Source: Microbacterium caowuchunii
GTDB taxonomy: Bacteria; Actinomycetota; Actinomycetes; Actinomycetales; Microbacteriaceae
Length of the DNA stretch: 64,000 nt
Reading direction: 5' to 3'
NCBI RefSeq assembly: GCF_008727755.1
Contig: NZ_CP044231.1
Coordinates: 186,001-250,000 of the forward strand
The notes beneath the pieces are model-generated. The model was not told where the DNA came from. It worked only from the letters and a program-made list of their open reading frames with translations, and ran no database searches. A program made the position numbers and the translations under genes. Of the stretch, positions 25,638-34,498 are shown in pieces (the first letter of the stretch is position 1; every line of letters starts with the position of its first letter).

Positions 25638-27359
25638 TCAGTCGTCGCCCTCCCCGTCCAGGCGCAGTTCGAGGCTGAGCTCGTCCGCGTCGAGTTCCGC
25701 CAGCGCGTGCCGGAGCGCCGCGGTACTGAAGCGGCCGCTCGCCCCGACCTCGACGAGATGCCGGCGCATGGCCTGGATGAGGACGAGGCGCAACTCGAGC
25801 GCCTCCGCCGCAGCCCTGCTCGTGTCGTCGTCGGGCGGTTCGACGAGGCGGGACCCGACGGCGTCGACGATGCGCTCGCTGAACGGCGAGCCGTCCCGCC
25901 GACGGAGGTCCCCGCCGAGCGCCGCACCGGCAGCCTCCCGCAGCTCCAGGTCGAGACGGTGCTGCTCCTCCGGCGTCGGGCCGGCGGCCGTTTCGGGGAT
26001 GCGCAGCACCCGCACGAGCAGCGGCAGTGTGAAGCCCTGCAGCAGGAGGCTGATGATCGCGACCAGGAACGCGACGAAGATGAGCAGCGGCCGCCGCTCG
26101 GTGTCCGCCGGCAGCGTCTGCGCGGCCGCGAGGGTCACGACGCCCCGCATCCCGGCCCAGACGATGACCGTGCCGTGCTTCCATCCGAGCGGCGAGGAGC
26201 GGTAGTAGTCGAGATCGGCCACCAGTCGGGGCAGGCGACGGCGGAGGGAGCGCGCGCGTCGGCGCCGACGGTCCCGGCCGCCGGGCCCGTCCGCAGCGGG
26301 GCCCCCGGATGCCACGTCGTCCAGGTGCATCCCGAAGCGATCGAGGTCGATCCGCTCGAACCGCCGGGCGCGGTGGCCCTGACGCCACACGAGCAACGTG
26401 ACGTACACCGCACGGGTGAGCAGGATGATCAGCAGGGCGCTCAGCGCGAGCCAGGTGCCGGGCCAGAGACCGCCGTGGTCGAGGATGTTGCGGGTCATCA
26501 CCTCGGAGAGTTCGAGGCCCATGACGAGGAAGACCCCGCCCTCCAGGACCAGCTCGATCGTGCGCCAGTTCGCCGCGTCGGAGAGGCGCTGCTCCGGCGG
26601 CAGCCACCGGGCGCCGCCCTGCCCCGTCACGATGCCCGCCGCGACCGCCGCGACCAGCCCGGATCCGCCGAGCTGCTCGGTGGGCAGGTAGGCGGCGAAC
26701 GGGATGGCGAAGCTCAGGGCGGTGTTCGCGGCGGAGTCGGCCACCCACACGCGCAGACGCAGGCTGAGGTACCCGATGAGCGCCCCGATGATGAGGGCGA
26801 CCAGCACTCCCCAGAAGAACGTGAGCACGGTGGTGCCGAAGGAGAAGCCTCCGGCGATCGCGACGATGGCGGTGCGCAGGAGTACGAGGGCGGTGGCGTC
26901 GTTGAGCAGGCTCTCGCCCTCCAGCATCGTGACGACACGGGGTGCGATGCCCATCCGTTTGACGATCGAGGTGGCGACCGCATCCGTGGGGGAGAGGATG
27001 GCGCCGAGGGCGATGCCGACGGGGAGGCTGAGGCCGGGGATCACCCAGGCGAAGAAGAACCCGAGCAGGACCGCGCTGGCGACCACCAGCAGTACCGAGA
27101 GGCCCGCGACCGGGCGGAAGTCGCGGCGGAACTCGATCGCGGGCAGCCGCACGGCCGCCGAATACAGCAGCGGGGGGAGGACGCCGACCAGGATCCACTC
27201 CGGGTCGACGGGCTGGATGTCGGGCACGAAGGGCAGCACGGCCAGCAGCAGCCCGATGGCGACGAGCACGAGGGGCCCGGCGATGTTCACGCGGCGGCTC
27301 AGAGCGGTCACGACCGCGACGATCACCACCCCGAGGACGACGACGGCGAGCTCTGCCAT
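25638..27359 (-). CDS. CPA1-family Na+/H+ antiporter
   Basis: A 573-residue monovalent cation:proton antiporter. About twelve helices fill residues 1-330. The ion-site signatures ILSPTDAVATSIVKR and LEGESLLNDATALVLLR are both intact. The cytoplasmic tail of about 190 residues is charged and has Arg-rich patches. Likely role: sodium and pH homeostasis at the cell membrane. The start at 27359 gives the expected first helix (MAELAVVVLGVVIVAVVTAL). It shares a 77-bp divergent promoter region with the prolyl aminopeptidase gene. Confidence 0.9.
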   Translation of the reverse strand: MAELAVVVLGVVIVAVVTALSRRVNIAGPLVLVAIGLLLAVLPFVPDIQPVDPEWILVGVLPPLLYSAAVRLPAIEFRRDFRPVAGLSVLLVVASAVLLGFFFAWVIPGLSLPVGIALGAILSPTDAVATSIVKRMGIAPRVVTMLEGESLLNDATALVLLRTAIVAIAGGFSFGTTVLTFFWGVLVALIIGALIGYLSLRLRVWVADSAANTALSFAIPFAAYLPTEQLGGSGLVAAVAAGIVTGQGGARWLPPEQRLSDAANWRTIELVLEGGVFLVMGLELSEVMTRNILDHGGLWPGTWLALSALLIILLTRAVYVTLLVWRQGHRARRFERIDLDRFGMHLDDVASGGPAADGPGGRDRRRRRARSLRRRLPRLVADLDYYRSSPLGWKHGTVIVWAGMRGVVTLAAAQTLPADTERRPLLIFVAFLVAIISLLLQGFTLPLLVRVLRIPETAAGPTPEEQHRLDLELREAAGAALGGDLRRRDGSPFSERIVDAVGSRLVEPPDDDTSRAAAEALELRLVLIQAMRRHLVEVGASGRFSTAALRHALAELDADELSLELRLDGEGDD

Positions 27360-27436
27360 GCGGTGAGCATATGTGGCGGCCAGGCTCGGCCGCAGGGGTC
27401 CCGGGCCTGCGGGGCGCGGACCGGTACCTTAAGGGC

Positions 27437-28411
27437 ATGACCACGCGCCACCTCGACGACGTTCTGTACCCGCCGATCGAGCCCTACGAGACCGGGGAGC
27501 TGCTCGTCGGCGACGGTCAGCGCGTGTACTGGGAGCAGTCCGGGAACCCGGACGGCAAGCCGGTCGTCTTCGTGCACGGCGGCCCCGGCGGCGGGACCTC
27601 TCCCTGGCAGCGGCGCTTCTTCGATCCGGAGAGGTACCGGATCGTCCTCTTCGACCAGCGCGGCTGCGGACTGTCCACGCCGCGTGCCAGCGAGCCCACC
27701 GCCGACCTCAGCTACAACACGACCTGGCACCTCGTGGCGGACATGGACCTCCTCCGTCGCAACCTCGGGATCACCACCTGGCAGGTCTTCGGCGGGTCGT
27801 GGGGCAGCGCCCTCGCCCTCGCGTATGCGCAGGCGCATCCCGATTGCGTGTCCGAGCTGGTCCTCCGGGGCATCTTCACCCTGCGCCGCCACGAGCTGGA
27901 GTGGTTCTACGAGGGCGGTGCCTCCGCGATCTTCCCCGATCTGTGGGAGGACTTCGTGGCGGAGATCCCCGTCCTGGAACGCAACCGCATGATCGACGCC
28001 TACCACCGCCGGCTCTTCGACCCCGATCCCGCCGTGCATCGTCCCGCGGCGCTCGCGTGGACGCGCTGGGAGGCGTCGACGCTGACCCTGCGCCCCGACC
28101 CGGATCTCGTGGCGAGCATGACGGACGCCGACGCGGCGACGGCGTTCGCGCGGATCGAGAACCACTATTTCGTGCACGGGGGATGGTTCCGCGAGGGGCA
28201 GCTGATCGAGGACGTCGACCGCATCCGGCACATCCCGGCCGTCATCGTGCAGGGCAGGTACGACGTGTGCACGCCGATCATGACCGCGTGGGATCTGCAC
28301 CGGGCGTGGCCCGAAGCGGAGTTCGTGGTGGTCCCGGATGCCTCCCACTCCGCCTCCGAGCCGGGGATCGCAGCCGCACTCCGCGCGGCGACCGACCGCC
28401 TGGCGGGCTGA
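27437..28411 (+). CDS. pip: Prolyl aminopeptidase
   Basis: A 324-residue alpha/beta hydrolase of the S33 family that releases N-terminal proline from peptides in the cytosol. Characteristic blocks are YPPIEPYETGELLV, HGGPGGGTSPWQRRFFDPER, FDQRGCGLSTP and the nucleophile elbow GGSWGSALALAYA. Asp lies in GRYDVCTP and His in DASHSASEP. TACCTT six bases before the ATG at 27437 marks a leaderless transcript; earlier in-frame codons lie in the promoter. Length is typical. Confidence 0.94.
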   Translation: MTTRHLDDVLYPPIEPYETGELLVGDGQRVYWEQSGNPDGKPVVFVHGGPGGGTSPWQRRFFDPERYRIVLFDQRGCGLSTPRASEPTADLSYNTTWHLVADMDLLRRNLGITTWQVFGGSWGSALALAYAQAHPDCVSELVLRGIFTLRRHELEWFYEGGASAIFPDLWEDFVAEIPVLERNRMIDAYHRRLFDPDPAVHRPAALAWTRWEASTLTLRPDPDLVASMTDADAATAFARIENHYFVHGGWFREGQLIEDVDRIRHIPAVIVQGRYDVCTPIMTAWDLHRAWPEAEFVVVPDASHSASEPGIAAALRAATDRLAG

Positions 28412-28447
28412 CGACGGACGCGGGAGCCCGCCGCCCCCGCCTCGTGC

Positions 28448-30184
28448 TCAGGCGCCGAGCGCCTTGATGAGGGTGGCGGCCAGCACGGCGGGGCTCTTGC
28501 CGATCTGGTAGCGGGTGAGGCCCTCGCTCACGGCGGCTGCGGTGCGCGAGCTCACGAACCACGGAGGCGTGGGCAGGATGCTGAACCCGCCCCCGGTGAG
28601 GGACCGCGGGAAGGGCCGGAACGGACCGCGCAGCACCGATCTCTCGATCCCGTCCAGCAGGAGCGTGTTGTGGACCACGCCGATCCCGCTCCCGACGTCC
28701 TCCAGGGTCCCGCCGGGGAATGCGCCCCAGGACAGCACGGTGGTCGCGAACACCACGCCCGTCCAGGCGTTGATCGCGATCCCGCCGTAGCGCAGATCGG
28801 CGATGGCCCGTTCGAAGCCGGCGCCGAGCTCGGCTTCGGTGTCCGGATCGATGAGCACGTTCGCGCCCAGGGTGCCGACCAGCCGGTCGTTCGCATGCGC
28901 GACCGCCGCGTCCAGGAACTCCTGCCCGGTGCCCGGGAGCGCGATCACGCCGAGCACCGGCGCGAAGTACTCCGTCGTCTCGAGGTCGTGCGCGTCATCC
29001 GGATCCGCGACCTGCACGAGCAGGCGGGTCCCGTCGGCGAGATGCTGGGCGGTGGGGTGGGCCGCGGCGGCCGCCGCCATCCGCTCGGTCGCATGCGGGT
29101 ACCAGACCGGTCGTTCCGGCGCTTCGGCGTAGGCGGCATGGAGGGCGCGCAGGAACTCCTCGCGCTGCGGCCAGTCGCTGCTCACGATCACGACCTGCCC
29201 GGCGATGCAGTTGTGGCCGCTGTTCTGCAGGCGCATGGTCGCGATGTGCTCGGCCTGGTAGCGCAGGTCCGCGGCCGTCCAGGCACCGGGGACCACGATG
29301 ATGGGGGCGACGCCGCCCAGTTCCGCCGTGATCGGGATGGTCAGCCGGGGGTCGTCCGCGGCGCGCCGGGCCGCGGCATCCTCATCCGTTCCCCACACGA
29401 TCGCGTCGAAGGTCGCTGCCGATCCGGTGATGTGGATGTGCGAGAAGGCCGGAAGCTGGGTGAGTGCCGCGCCCACCTCGCCGTCGCCGCGGACGATGCG
29501 CAGCAGGCCCGGCTCGATCAGCGGGGCCAGGGCCCGTTCGAAGATCGGCACCAGCAGGTCCTGCGTCGGGTTCACCTTCAGGAGCACCACGCGGTTCTCC
29601 GCGAGGAGTTCGTACAGCACGTCCAGGACGGGGATCGAGGTGATGTTCCCCGCGCCCAGGACCAGTCCGAGTTCGGCGGGCGCGCTCGGCGAGAGCTGGG
29701 CGAGACCGGCGGTGCGTGCCGCATCCGCGACGCTGACGTCCGGTCGCAGCCAGATCTCGCCGCTGAACCCCGACAGCAGCACCGAGTCGATGGGCTGGGC
29801 GGGGAACACCCGCGCGCGGACCCTCCCGCCGGGGGCGGTGCCGACCGGGACCCCGTCCAGCGGGCTCCCGCCGCGCGCGAGGCGTTCGAGGGTCGCGATG
29901 TACCCGTCCAGCGCGCCGAGGGTCGCGTACGGACCGGAAAGCCACTCCTCGCCGCGCAGCGGATGGGTCGGGGAGAGGCCCTTGGTCGCCGCGGCCGTGG
30001 TCGCCCAGTCCTCGGCCGCCGCGCCGACCGTGCGGCGGACGGCGCGGAGCAGCCCCGCACGCTGACCGAGCGTCAGTGCCGTCCAGGTGCGCGCCCCTGC
30101 CCGCAGGTCGGCGACCTCACGCGCGAACCGGTCGCCGGTCGCGGCGTCCGGGGTGGTGTCGTCGGACGGTGCGGTTGTCGGCAC
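28448..30184 (-). CDS. Aldehyde dehydrogenase family protein
   Basis: A 578-residue NAD(P)-dependent dehydrogenase. The catalytic Cys is in NSGHNCIAGQ and the general-base Glu in TAELGGVAPI; FSHIHITGSAATFD corresponds to the cofactor region. It is longer than typical members because of N-terminal extra residues, and it belongs to an actinobacterial group with unknown substrate. GTG at 30184 is used because AAGGAG lies four bases upstream. It is downstream of the acyltransferase gene on the same strand with a 54-base gap. Confidence 0.85.
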   Translation of the reverse strand: MPTTAPSDDTTPDAATGDRFAREVADLRAGARTWTALTLGQRAGLLRAVRRTVGAAAEDWATTAAATKGLSPTHPLRGEEWLSGPYATLGALDGYIATLERLARGGSPLDGVPVGTAPGGRVRARVFPAQPIDSVLLSGFSGEIWLRPDVSVADAARTAGLAQLSPSAPAELGLVLGAGNITSIPVLDVLYELLAENRVVLLKVNPTQDLLVPIFERALAPLIEPGLLRIVRGDGEVGAALTQLPAFSHIHITGSAATFDAIVWGTDEDAAARRAADDPRLTIPITAELGGVAPIIVVPGAWTAADLRYQAEHIATMRLQNSGHNCIAGQVVIVSSDWPQREEFLRALHAAYAEAPERPVWYPHATERMAAAAAAHPTAQHLADGTRLLVQVADPDDAHDLETTEYFAPVLGVIALPGTGQEFLDAAVAHANDRLVGTLGANVLIDPDTEAELGAGFERAIADLRYGGIAINAWTGVVFATTVLSWGAFPGGTLEDVGSGIGVVHNTLLLDGIERSVLRGPFRPFPRSLTGGGFSILPTPPWFVSSRTAAAVSEGLTRYQIGKSPAVLAATLIKALGA

Positions 30185-30238
30185 GGGGTCTCCTTCGGGC
30201 GGTGGCTCCCAGCCTACTGAGCCGCGTGGCGCGGTCGT

Positions 30239-32701
30239 CTAGAGCGCACCCAGGGAGGCGAGCGTCCAGCGCAGCGCCGGCGCGATGTGCTCCGCGTACG
30301 CCGTGGTGAGATGCGTCTGGTCGTAGCGGGTGGGGATCCCGCCGGCGAAGGCGGGGCACAGGTCCTGCCAGCACATGAACGGCAGGGAGCTCACGGCCAT
30401 GTCTCCGGATGCGGCCGCGGCCGCTTCCGTCTCGGCGGCCATCTCGTGCCAGGTGGCATCGACCGGGCTCAGGCAGCTCGCGGGATCGGACAGTGGGGAG
30501 TAGCAGCGCCCCAGGTCGGCGCCCGCAGGCGGCGGCGCGAGATGCACCACCCGCCCGGGCGTCCCGTACGTCGCGACCTCGGCCTGCGTGGCGGCGACGA
30601 GCGCGCTCGCCGACAGGTCCGTCCCCGACGGGGTGCGGCCGAGCGTGAACGCGTTCGAGACGACCACGAGGTCCGCCGGCTGGGCGGCGATCATCGCCCG
30701 CACGTCGAGCTTCCGCTGGGGGCAGGCGGCCATCACCCCCGCACCGTCGTTCTGCACGAGGACGTCGGTGAAGCGGCATCCGTACAGTCCGACGGTCGTG
30801 ATGCGCCATTGCCCGCCGCTGTCCTCCGCGATCTTCTTGAACGCGGGTGCGTAGGCCATGGCGGTGGAGTCTCCGACGAGATACATGTGCCGCGGCGCGG
30901 CGGGGTCGCCCCAGGTGCAGGCGGCCGGATCGGGGCTCACCGCGGGGGAGAAGCAGTCGCGGGCCGGGTTGTCGGCGGACGACCGGGCGATGACCTCGTC
31001 CAGGCTCGGCGAGAGCGTCGGCCAGCTCGTCGCCGCCACCGCCTGGGCGAGCTCATCCTGGATACCCGGGGCAGGGTCGGCGGCCTCGGCCTGCCCGCCG
31101 CCGGGGAGGAGCGGGCCGAGCACCGGGCCGCCGACGGTGGTCTGGACGACCAGCACCGCGACGCCGACGACCACCGCCAGGCCCGTCGCAGTGAGCGCCA
31201 TCTGGGCACCGAACCGCTCCCGCCACGCCGCCCACGCCTCGCGGCGCAGCGTGCGACGCTCCTCCCGGGTCGGCGCACGCGCGGCGGCGACCGTCCGCGG
31301 AGCGTCCGCTGCTGCGCTGAATGCCGCGGCCGGACCGGCTCCCGCCCCGTCCGTCTCGGCCGGACCGGCGGTACCCATGAGGGCGGCGGGCTCCACGGGC
31401 GGTTCAGGCTTCGCGGGCTCCGCCGGCGGATACTGCGGGCGCGTCGAGCCGGGGTAGTAGCGCAGGCCCGGCGTCCATCCTGCGGGCCGCGCGGTCGGGT
31501 CGAGGGGCGGCGCGACGCGCGTCGTCACCACGGCGGATGCGCGAGCGCGCGACGGGGAGGTCTCCGGCTGCGGCCGGTCGGCGGGCGCGGCATCGGCGCC
31601 GATGCCGCGCGGCATCCGGCGCAGCCAGGGGGAACGGTGCAGAGGCTGCTCCACCAGCAGATAGGCGGCGACGGACAGGACGGCGATCGTGCCGAGCACG
31701 ATCGGAAGGCCGGGGGCATCGGCCGGGAGCAGCACCCCGGCGAAGACGATCACCGGGAAGTGCCAGAGGTACAGCGAGTAGGACATGTCGCCGATCGCCG
31801 TGCTGAGCGGGTTGGACAGCGGGAACAGGTGCCGCATCCGGGGGTCCGCCCCGATGCCCCCGACGAGGATCATGGCCGTCGCCACGCCCGGGGCGAGTGC
31901 TGCCGGCGCCGGCATCGGACTCGAGGGGAGGATCGTGAGGAAGGACCACACGACCCCCGCCAGTCCCGCCCAGCCCAGGAATGCGCGCACGAGCGCGGGG
32001 ATCCGGGCGCAGAGCGGAGCCGCGGCGGCCAGCACGGCGCCGACGGCGAGTTCCCACACCCGCGTCGCGGTCGAGAAGTAGGCGACGGTCGGCTCGCCGG
32101 CGGTCTGCGCGAGGGCCCACGCGAAGGAGGCGGTGCCGATCGCGCCGGCGACGAGGCCGGTCAGGACCCGGCCGGCGGTGCCCCGCCGGGCGGTCGCGGA
32201 GAGGAGGAGGAGGGCGAGCAGGAGCAGCCCCGGCCAGACGAGGTAGAACTGCTCCTCGACGGACAGCGACCAGAAGTGCTGCAGCGGGGAGACCGCATCC
32301 GTCGCGTGGAAGTAGTCCGTCCCCTCGACGGCGAAGCGCCAGTTCGCGACGAGCAGCAGCGCGGCGAGGGCATCGCCGAGGGTGTCCTCCGCGCGGACGC
32401 GGTTGAAGACGAAGAAGGCCGCGGTCGAGACGACGAGGAGGACCAGGACGGACGCGGGCAGGATGCGTCGCACCCGCCGGGCGAAGAACGCGGGCAGCGA
32501 GATCCGTCCGGTGTCCGCGACCTCCGTCAGCAGCAGCCCGGTGATGAGGAACCCGGACACCACGAAGAACACGTCGACCCCGACGAAACCGCCGGTCGGC
32601 CACCCCATCGCGTGACAGAGCACGACGCCGACGACGGCGAGGGCACGCAGACCCTGGATGTCGCGACGCGTGCGCGGGGCGGGAGGAGAGGACGTGTTCA
32701 T
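30239..32701 (-). CDS. OafA-like membrane acyltransferase fused to an SGNH domain
   Basis: An 820-residue fusion. Residues about 14-345 are an acyltransferase-3 domain (RDIQGLRALAVVGVVLCHA; SLSVEEQFYLVWP; MSYSLYLWHFPVIVFAG) with ten or so helices. A Pro/Ala-rich linker (about 375-520) leads to one more helix and then an SGNH domain beginning MYLVGDSTAMAYAP with a C-terminal YDQTHLT. It probably O-acetylates a surface polysaccharide or peptidoglycan. TACACT (32731-32726 on this strand) is a good -10, giving a leader of about 18 bases. The frame stays open upstream into the glutaredoxin gene, but homology starts at 32701. Confidence 0.9.
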   Translation of the reverse strand: MNTSSPPAPRTRRDIQGLRALAVVGVVLCHAMGWPTGGFVGVDVFFVVSGFLITGLLLTEVADTGRISLPAFFARRVRRILPASVLVLLVVSTAAFFVFNRVRAEDTLGDALAALLLVANWRFAVEGTDYFHATDAVSPLQHFWSLSVEEQFYLVWPGLLLLALLLLSATARRGTAGRVLTGLVAGAIGTASFAWALAQTAGEPTVAYFSTATRVWELAVGAVLAAAAPLCARIPALVRAFLGWAGLAGVVWSFLTILPSSPMPAPAALAPGVATAMILVGGIGADPRMRHLFPLSNPLSTAIGDMSYSLYLWHFPVIVFAGVLLPADAPGLPIVLGTIAVLSVAAYLLVEQPLHRSPWLRRMPRGIGADAAPADRPQPETSPSRARASAVVTTRVAPPLDPTARPAGWTPGLRYYPGSTRPQYPPAEPAKPEPPVEPAALMGTAGPAETDGAGAGPAAAFSAAADAPRTVAAARAPTREERRTLRREAWAAWRERFGAQMALTATGLAVVVGVAVLVVQTTVGGPVLGPLLPGGGQAEAADPAPGIQDELAQAVAATSWPTLSPSLDEVIARSSADNPARDCFSPAVSPDPAACTWGDPAAPRHMYLVGDSTAMAYAPAFKKIAEDSGGQWRITTVGLYGCRFTDVLVQNDGAGVMAACPQRKLDVRAMIAAQPADLVVVSNAFTLGRTPSGTDLSASALVAATQAEVATYGTPGRVVHLAPPPAGADLGRCYSPLSDPASCLSPVDATWHEMAAETEAAAAASGDMAVSSLPFMCWQDLCPAFAGGIPTRYDQTHLTTAYAEHIAPALRWTLASLGAL

Positions 32702-32746
32702 AGGCAGGCCGAGGGTGCCCGTCCGAGTGTAGGGGCGCGGCGCCCT

Positions 32747-32765
32747 CGTCCCGTCACCGGGGACG
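32747..32765. terminator. Short hairpin after the glutaredoxin gene
   Basis: CGTCCC (32747-32752) and GGGACG (32760-32765) form a six-base stem with a seven-base loop. It lies between the glutaredoxin gene end and the acyltransferase -10. Weak. Confidence 0.35.
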
Positions 32766-32787
32766 GCCGGTGAGGCGCGGGGTGGGC

Positions 32788-33048
32788 TCAGATGAGGGAG
32801 AGCGAGCGGAGCTTCGCAGCGACGTCGTCGTTGGAAGGCTCCACGTGGTGCGTGCCGTCGGGGTAGACGACCACGGGGATGTTGGTGCGGCCGGAGATCT
32901 CCCGGGCCACCTCCGCGGCGGCCGGGTCCGCTTCGAGGTCCACGTAGGTGTACTCCAGACCCAGTCCGTCGAGCTGCGCCTTCGTGCGACGGCAGTCGCG
33001 GCACCACTCGGCACCGAACATCGTGATACCCGCGTTGTTCTCAGTCAT
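32788..33048 (-). CDS. Glutaredoxin-like protein (mycoredoxin type)
   Basis: An 86-residue thioredoxin-fold protein. ITMFGAEWCRDCRRTKAQLD contains the active-site pair WCRDC, and NIPVVVYPDG carries the cis-proline. Actinobacterial members reduce mixed disulfides with mycothiol, so this probably deglutathionylates (demycothiolates) proteins; that is family knowledge, not seen directly. The ATG at 33048 has TACTGT six bases upstream, a leaderless promoter overlapping GGAGGG. Longer in-frame starts exist but lie in the divergent promoter. Confidence 0.88.
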   Translation of the reverse strand: MTENNAGITMFGAEWCRDCRRTKAQLDGLGLEYTYVDLEADPAAAEVAREISGRTNIPVVVYPDGTHHVEPSNDDVAAKLRSLSLI

Positions 33049-33206
33049 CCCTCCACAGTAGAAGGAGTTCCGGCGGTCGGCGCCATGGATAGGCCGGGCG
33101 ATTGCTGTGCGGACGCACAACCCCCGGATGTCGAGGCGGAGTCCGTGTCAGGATGATGTCGGTCGTCCGATCGGGTGATCGGTCTCGGTCGCGAAGGCGG
33201 AAGTGC

Positions 33207-34352
33207 ATGCAGGTCACGGTGGTGGTCCCGACCTACAACGAGGCGCCCAACGTCGCCGAATTGGTCCGTCGGATCGTCGCCGGCACGGACCGCCTCGTCG
33301 CGGAGATCCTGCTCGTGGACGACAGCACGGATGACACCCCGCAGGTCATCGAGCGGGTGGCGCGCACAGCCCCTGTCCCGGTCCGCGTCATCCACCGCGA
33401 CGTTCCCACCGGCGGCCTCGGCGGAGCGGTGGCCGTGGGCCTCGCTGCCGCAGTCTCGGACGTGTGCGTGGTCATGGACGGCGATCTGCAGCATCCGCCG
33501 GAGGACATCCCCGCCCTCGTGTCGCGCTATCTGCAGGGCGACGTCGACGTCGTGGTGGCATCCCGGTACGGCGGAGAGGGCGCGGCCGGCGGTCTCGCCG
33601 ACCGCACCCGCATCCTCGTCTCGCGGGCGTCCACCCACGTGACCAAGGCGATGTTCCCCAAGCGGTTGCGCGACGTGTCCGATCCGATGACCGGGTTCTT
33701 CCTCATCGACCGGCGGTCCGTCGACCTCTCCCAGCTGCGCCCCCAGGGGTTCAAGATCCTGCTGGAGATCCTGGCCCGGCGGCCGATGCGGGTGGGCGAG
33801 ATCCCGTTCTCGTTCGCGGACCGTCACGCCGGCGCATCGAAGGCCTCGTTCCGTCAGGGCATCCACTTCCTGTCCCAGCTGACCGCGCTCCGATTCGGCA
33901 AGATGTCGCTGTTCGCGATCATCGGAGGGCTCGGGGCGGTGGCGAACCTCGCCATCGTCTGGGCGCTGTCGCAGCTGGGCGTGGCGGACGTGGTCGCCAT
34001 GATCATCGCGGCCGAGACGACGATCATCGCGAACTTCGCGCTGCAGGAGCGGTTCGTCTTCCAGGACGTGAAGGCGGATGCATCCGGCCTCGCCACCCGG
34101 TTCGTGAAGTCCTTCGCCTTCAACAACGCCGAACTCGTGGTGCGGATCCCGATCACCGCGCTGATCATCTCGAATTGGCACATCTCGGTGGTCATCGCGA
34201 CCGGGATCACCCTCGTGGCGGCGTTCATCCTGCGCTTCCTGTTCCACTCCCTCGTGGTCTACGCCCCGCGCCGCACGTCCGCGCCGGCCTCCCCGGCGCG
34301 GAAGCTCGTGGAAGAGCTGGACCGTCAGGCCATCTCCCCCGGCGAGCTCTGA
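33207..34352 (+). CDS. Family 2 glycosyltransferase fused to a GtrA membrane domain
   Basis: A 381-residue protein of dolichol-phosphate-mannose-synthase type. The GT-A domain (1-225) has VVVPTYNEAPNVAELVRRI and VVMDGDLQHPPEDIPALV with the metal-binding DGD. Residues about 230-375 are a four-helix GtrA-like domain (KMSLFAIIGGLGAVANLAIV; VFQDVKADASG). Such fusions move a sugar onto polyprenyl phosphate and flip or present it for cell-wall glycan synthesis. ATG at 33207, chosen because family homology starts at once (MQVTVVVPTYNE), follows AAGGCGGAAG. It ends 12 bases before a repeat-family hairpin. Confidence 0.9.
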   Translation: MQVTVVVPTYNEAPNVAELVRRIVAGTDRLVAEILLVDDSTDDTPQVIERVARTAPVPVRVIHRDVPTGGLGGAVAVGLAAAVSDVCVVMDGDLQHPPEDIPALVSRYLQGDVDVVVASRYGGEGAAGGLADRTRILVSRASTHVTKAMFPKRLRDVSDPMTGFFLIDRRSVDLSQLRPQGFKILLEILARRPMRVGEIPFSFADRHAGASKASFRQGIHFLSQLTALRFGKMSLFAIIGGLGAVANLAIVWALSQLGVADVVAMIIAAETTIIANFALQERFVFQDVKADASGLATRFVKSFAFNNAELVVRIPITALIISNWHISVVIATGITLVAAFILRFLFHSLVVYAPRRTSAPASPARKLVEELDRQAISPGEL

Positions 34353-34363
34353 CCCCTCTCTTT

Positions 34364-34438
34364 CCCGCGAGACTGCACGGTACGCACGAGACTGCGCGTG
34401 ACGACGTCCGTCTCGTGCTGTGCGTGCAGTCTCGCGGG
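34364..34438. terminator. Second copy of the CGCGAGACTGCA hairpin
   Basis: The outer arm CCCGCGAGACTGCAC (34364-34378) is mirrored by GTGCAGTCTCGCGGG (to 34438), and an inner CACGAGAC/GTCTCGTG pair closes the stem. The outer arm and inner CACGAGAC are the same as at 9671-9747. It lies between the convergent glycosyltransferase and polysaccharide deacetylase genes. Confidence 0.8.
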
Positions 34439-34498
34439 GGAGGGGTGGGGCCGCCCGGGCGTGTCGCGGTGGGGTGTGCGGGGTGGGCGGCTCGGGGG

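Noticed and set aside
25143..27440. Long plus-strand frame across the resolvase-like and antiporter genes
   Set aside because: It is antisense to two clear genes and shows only low-complexity charged sequence.
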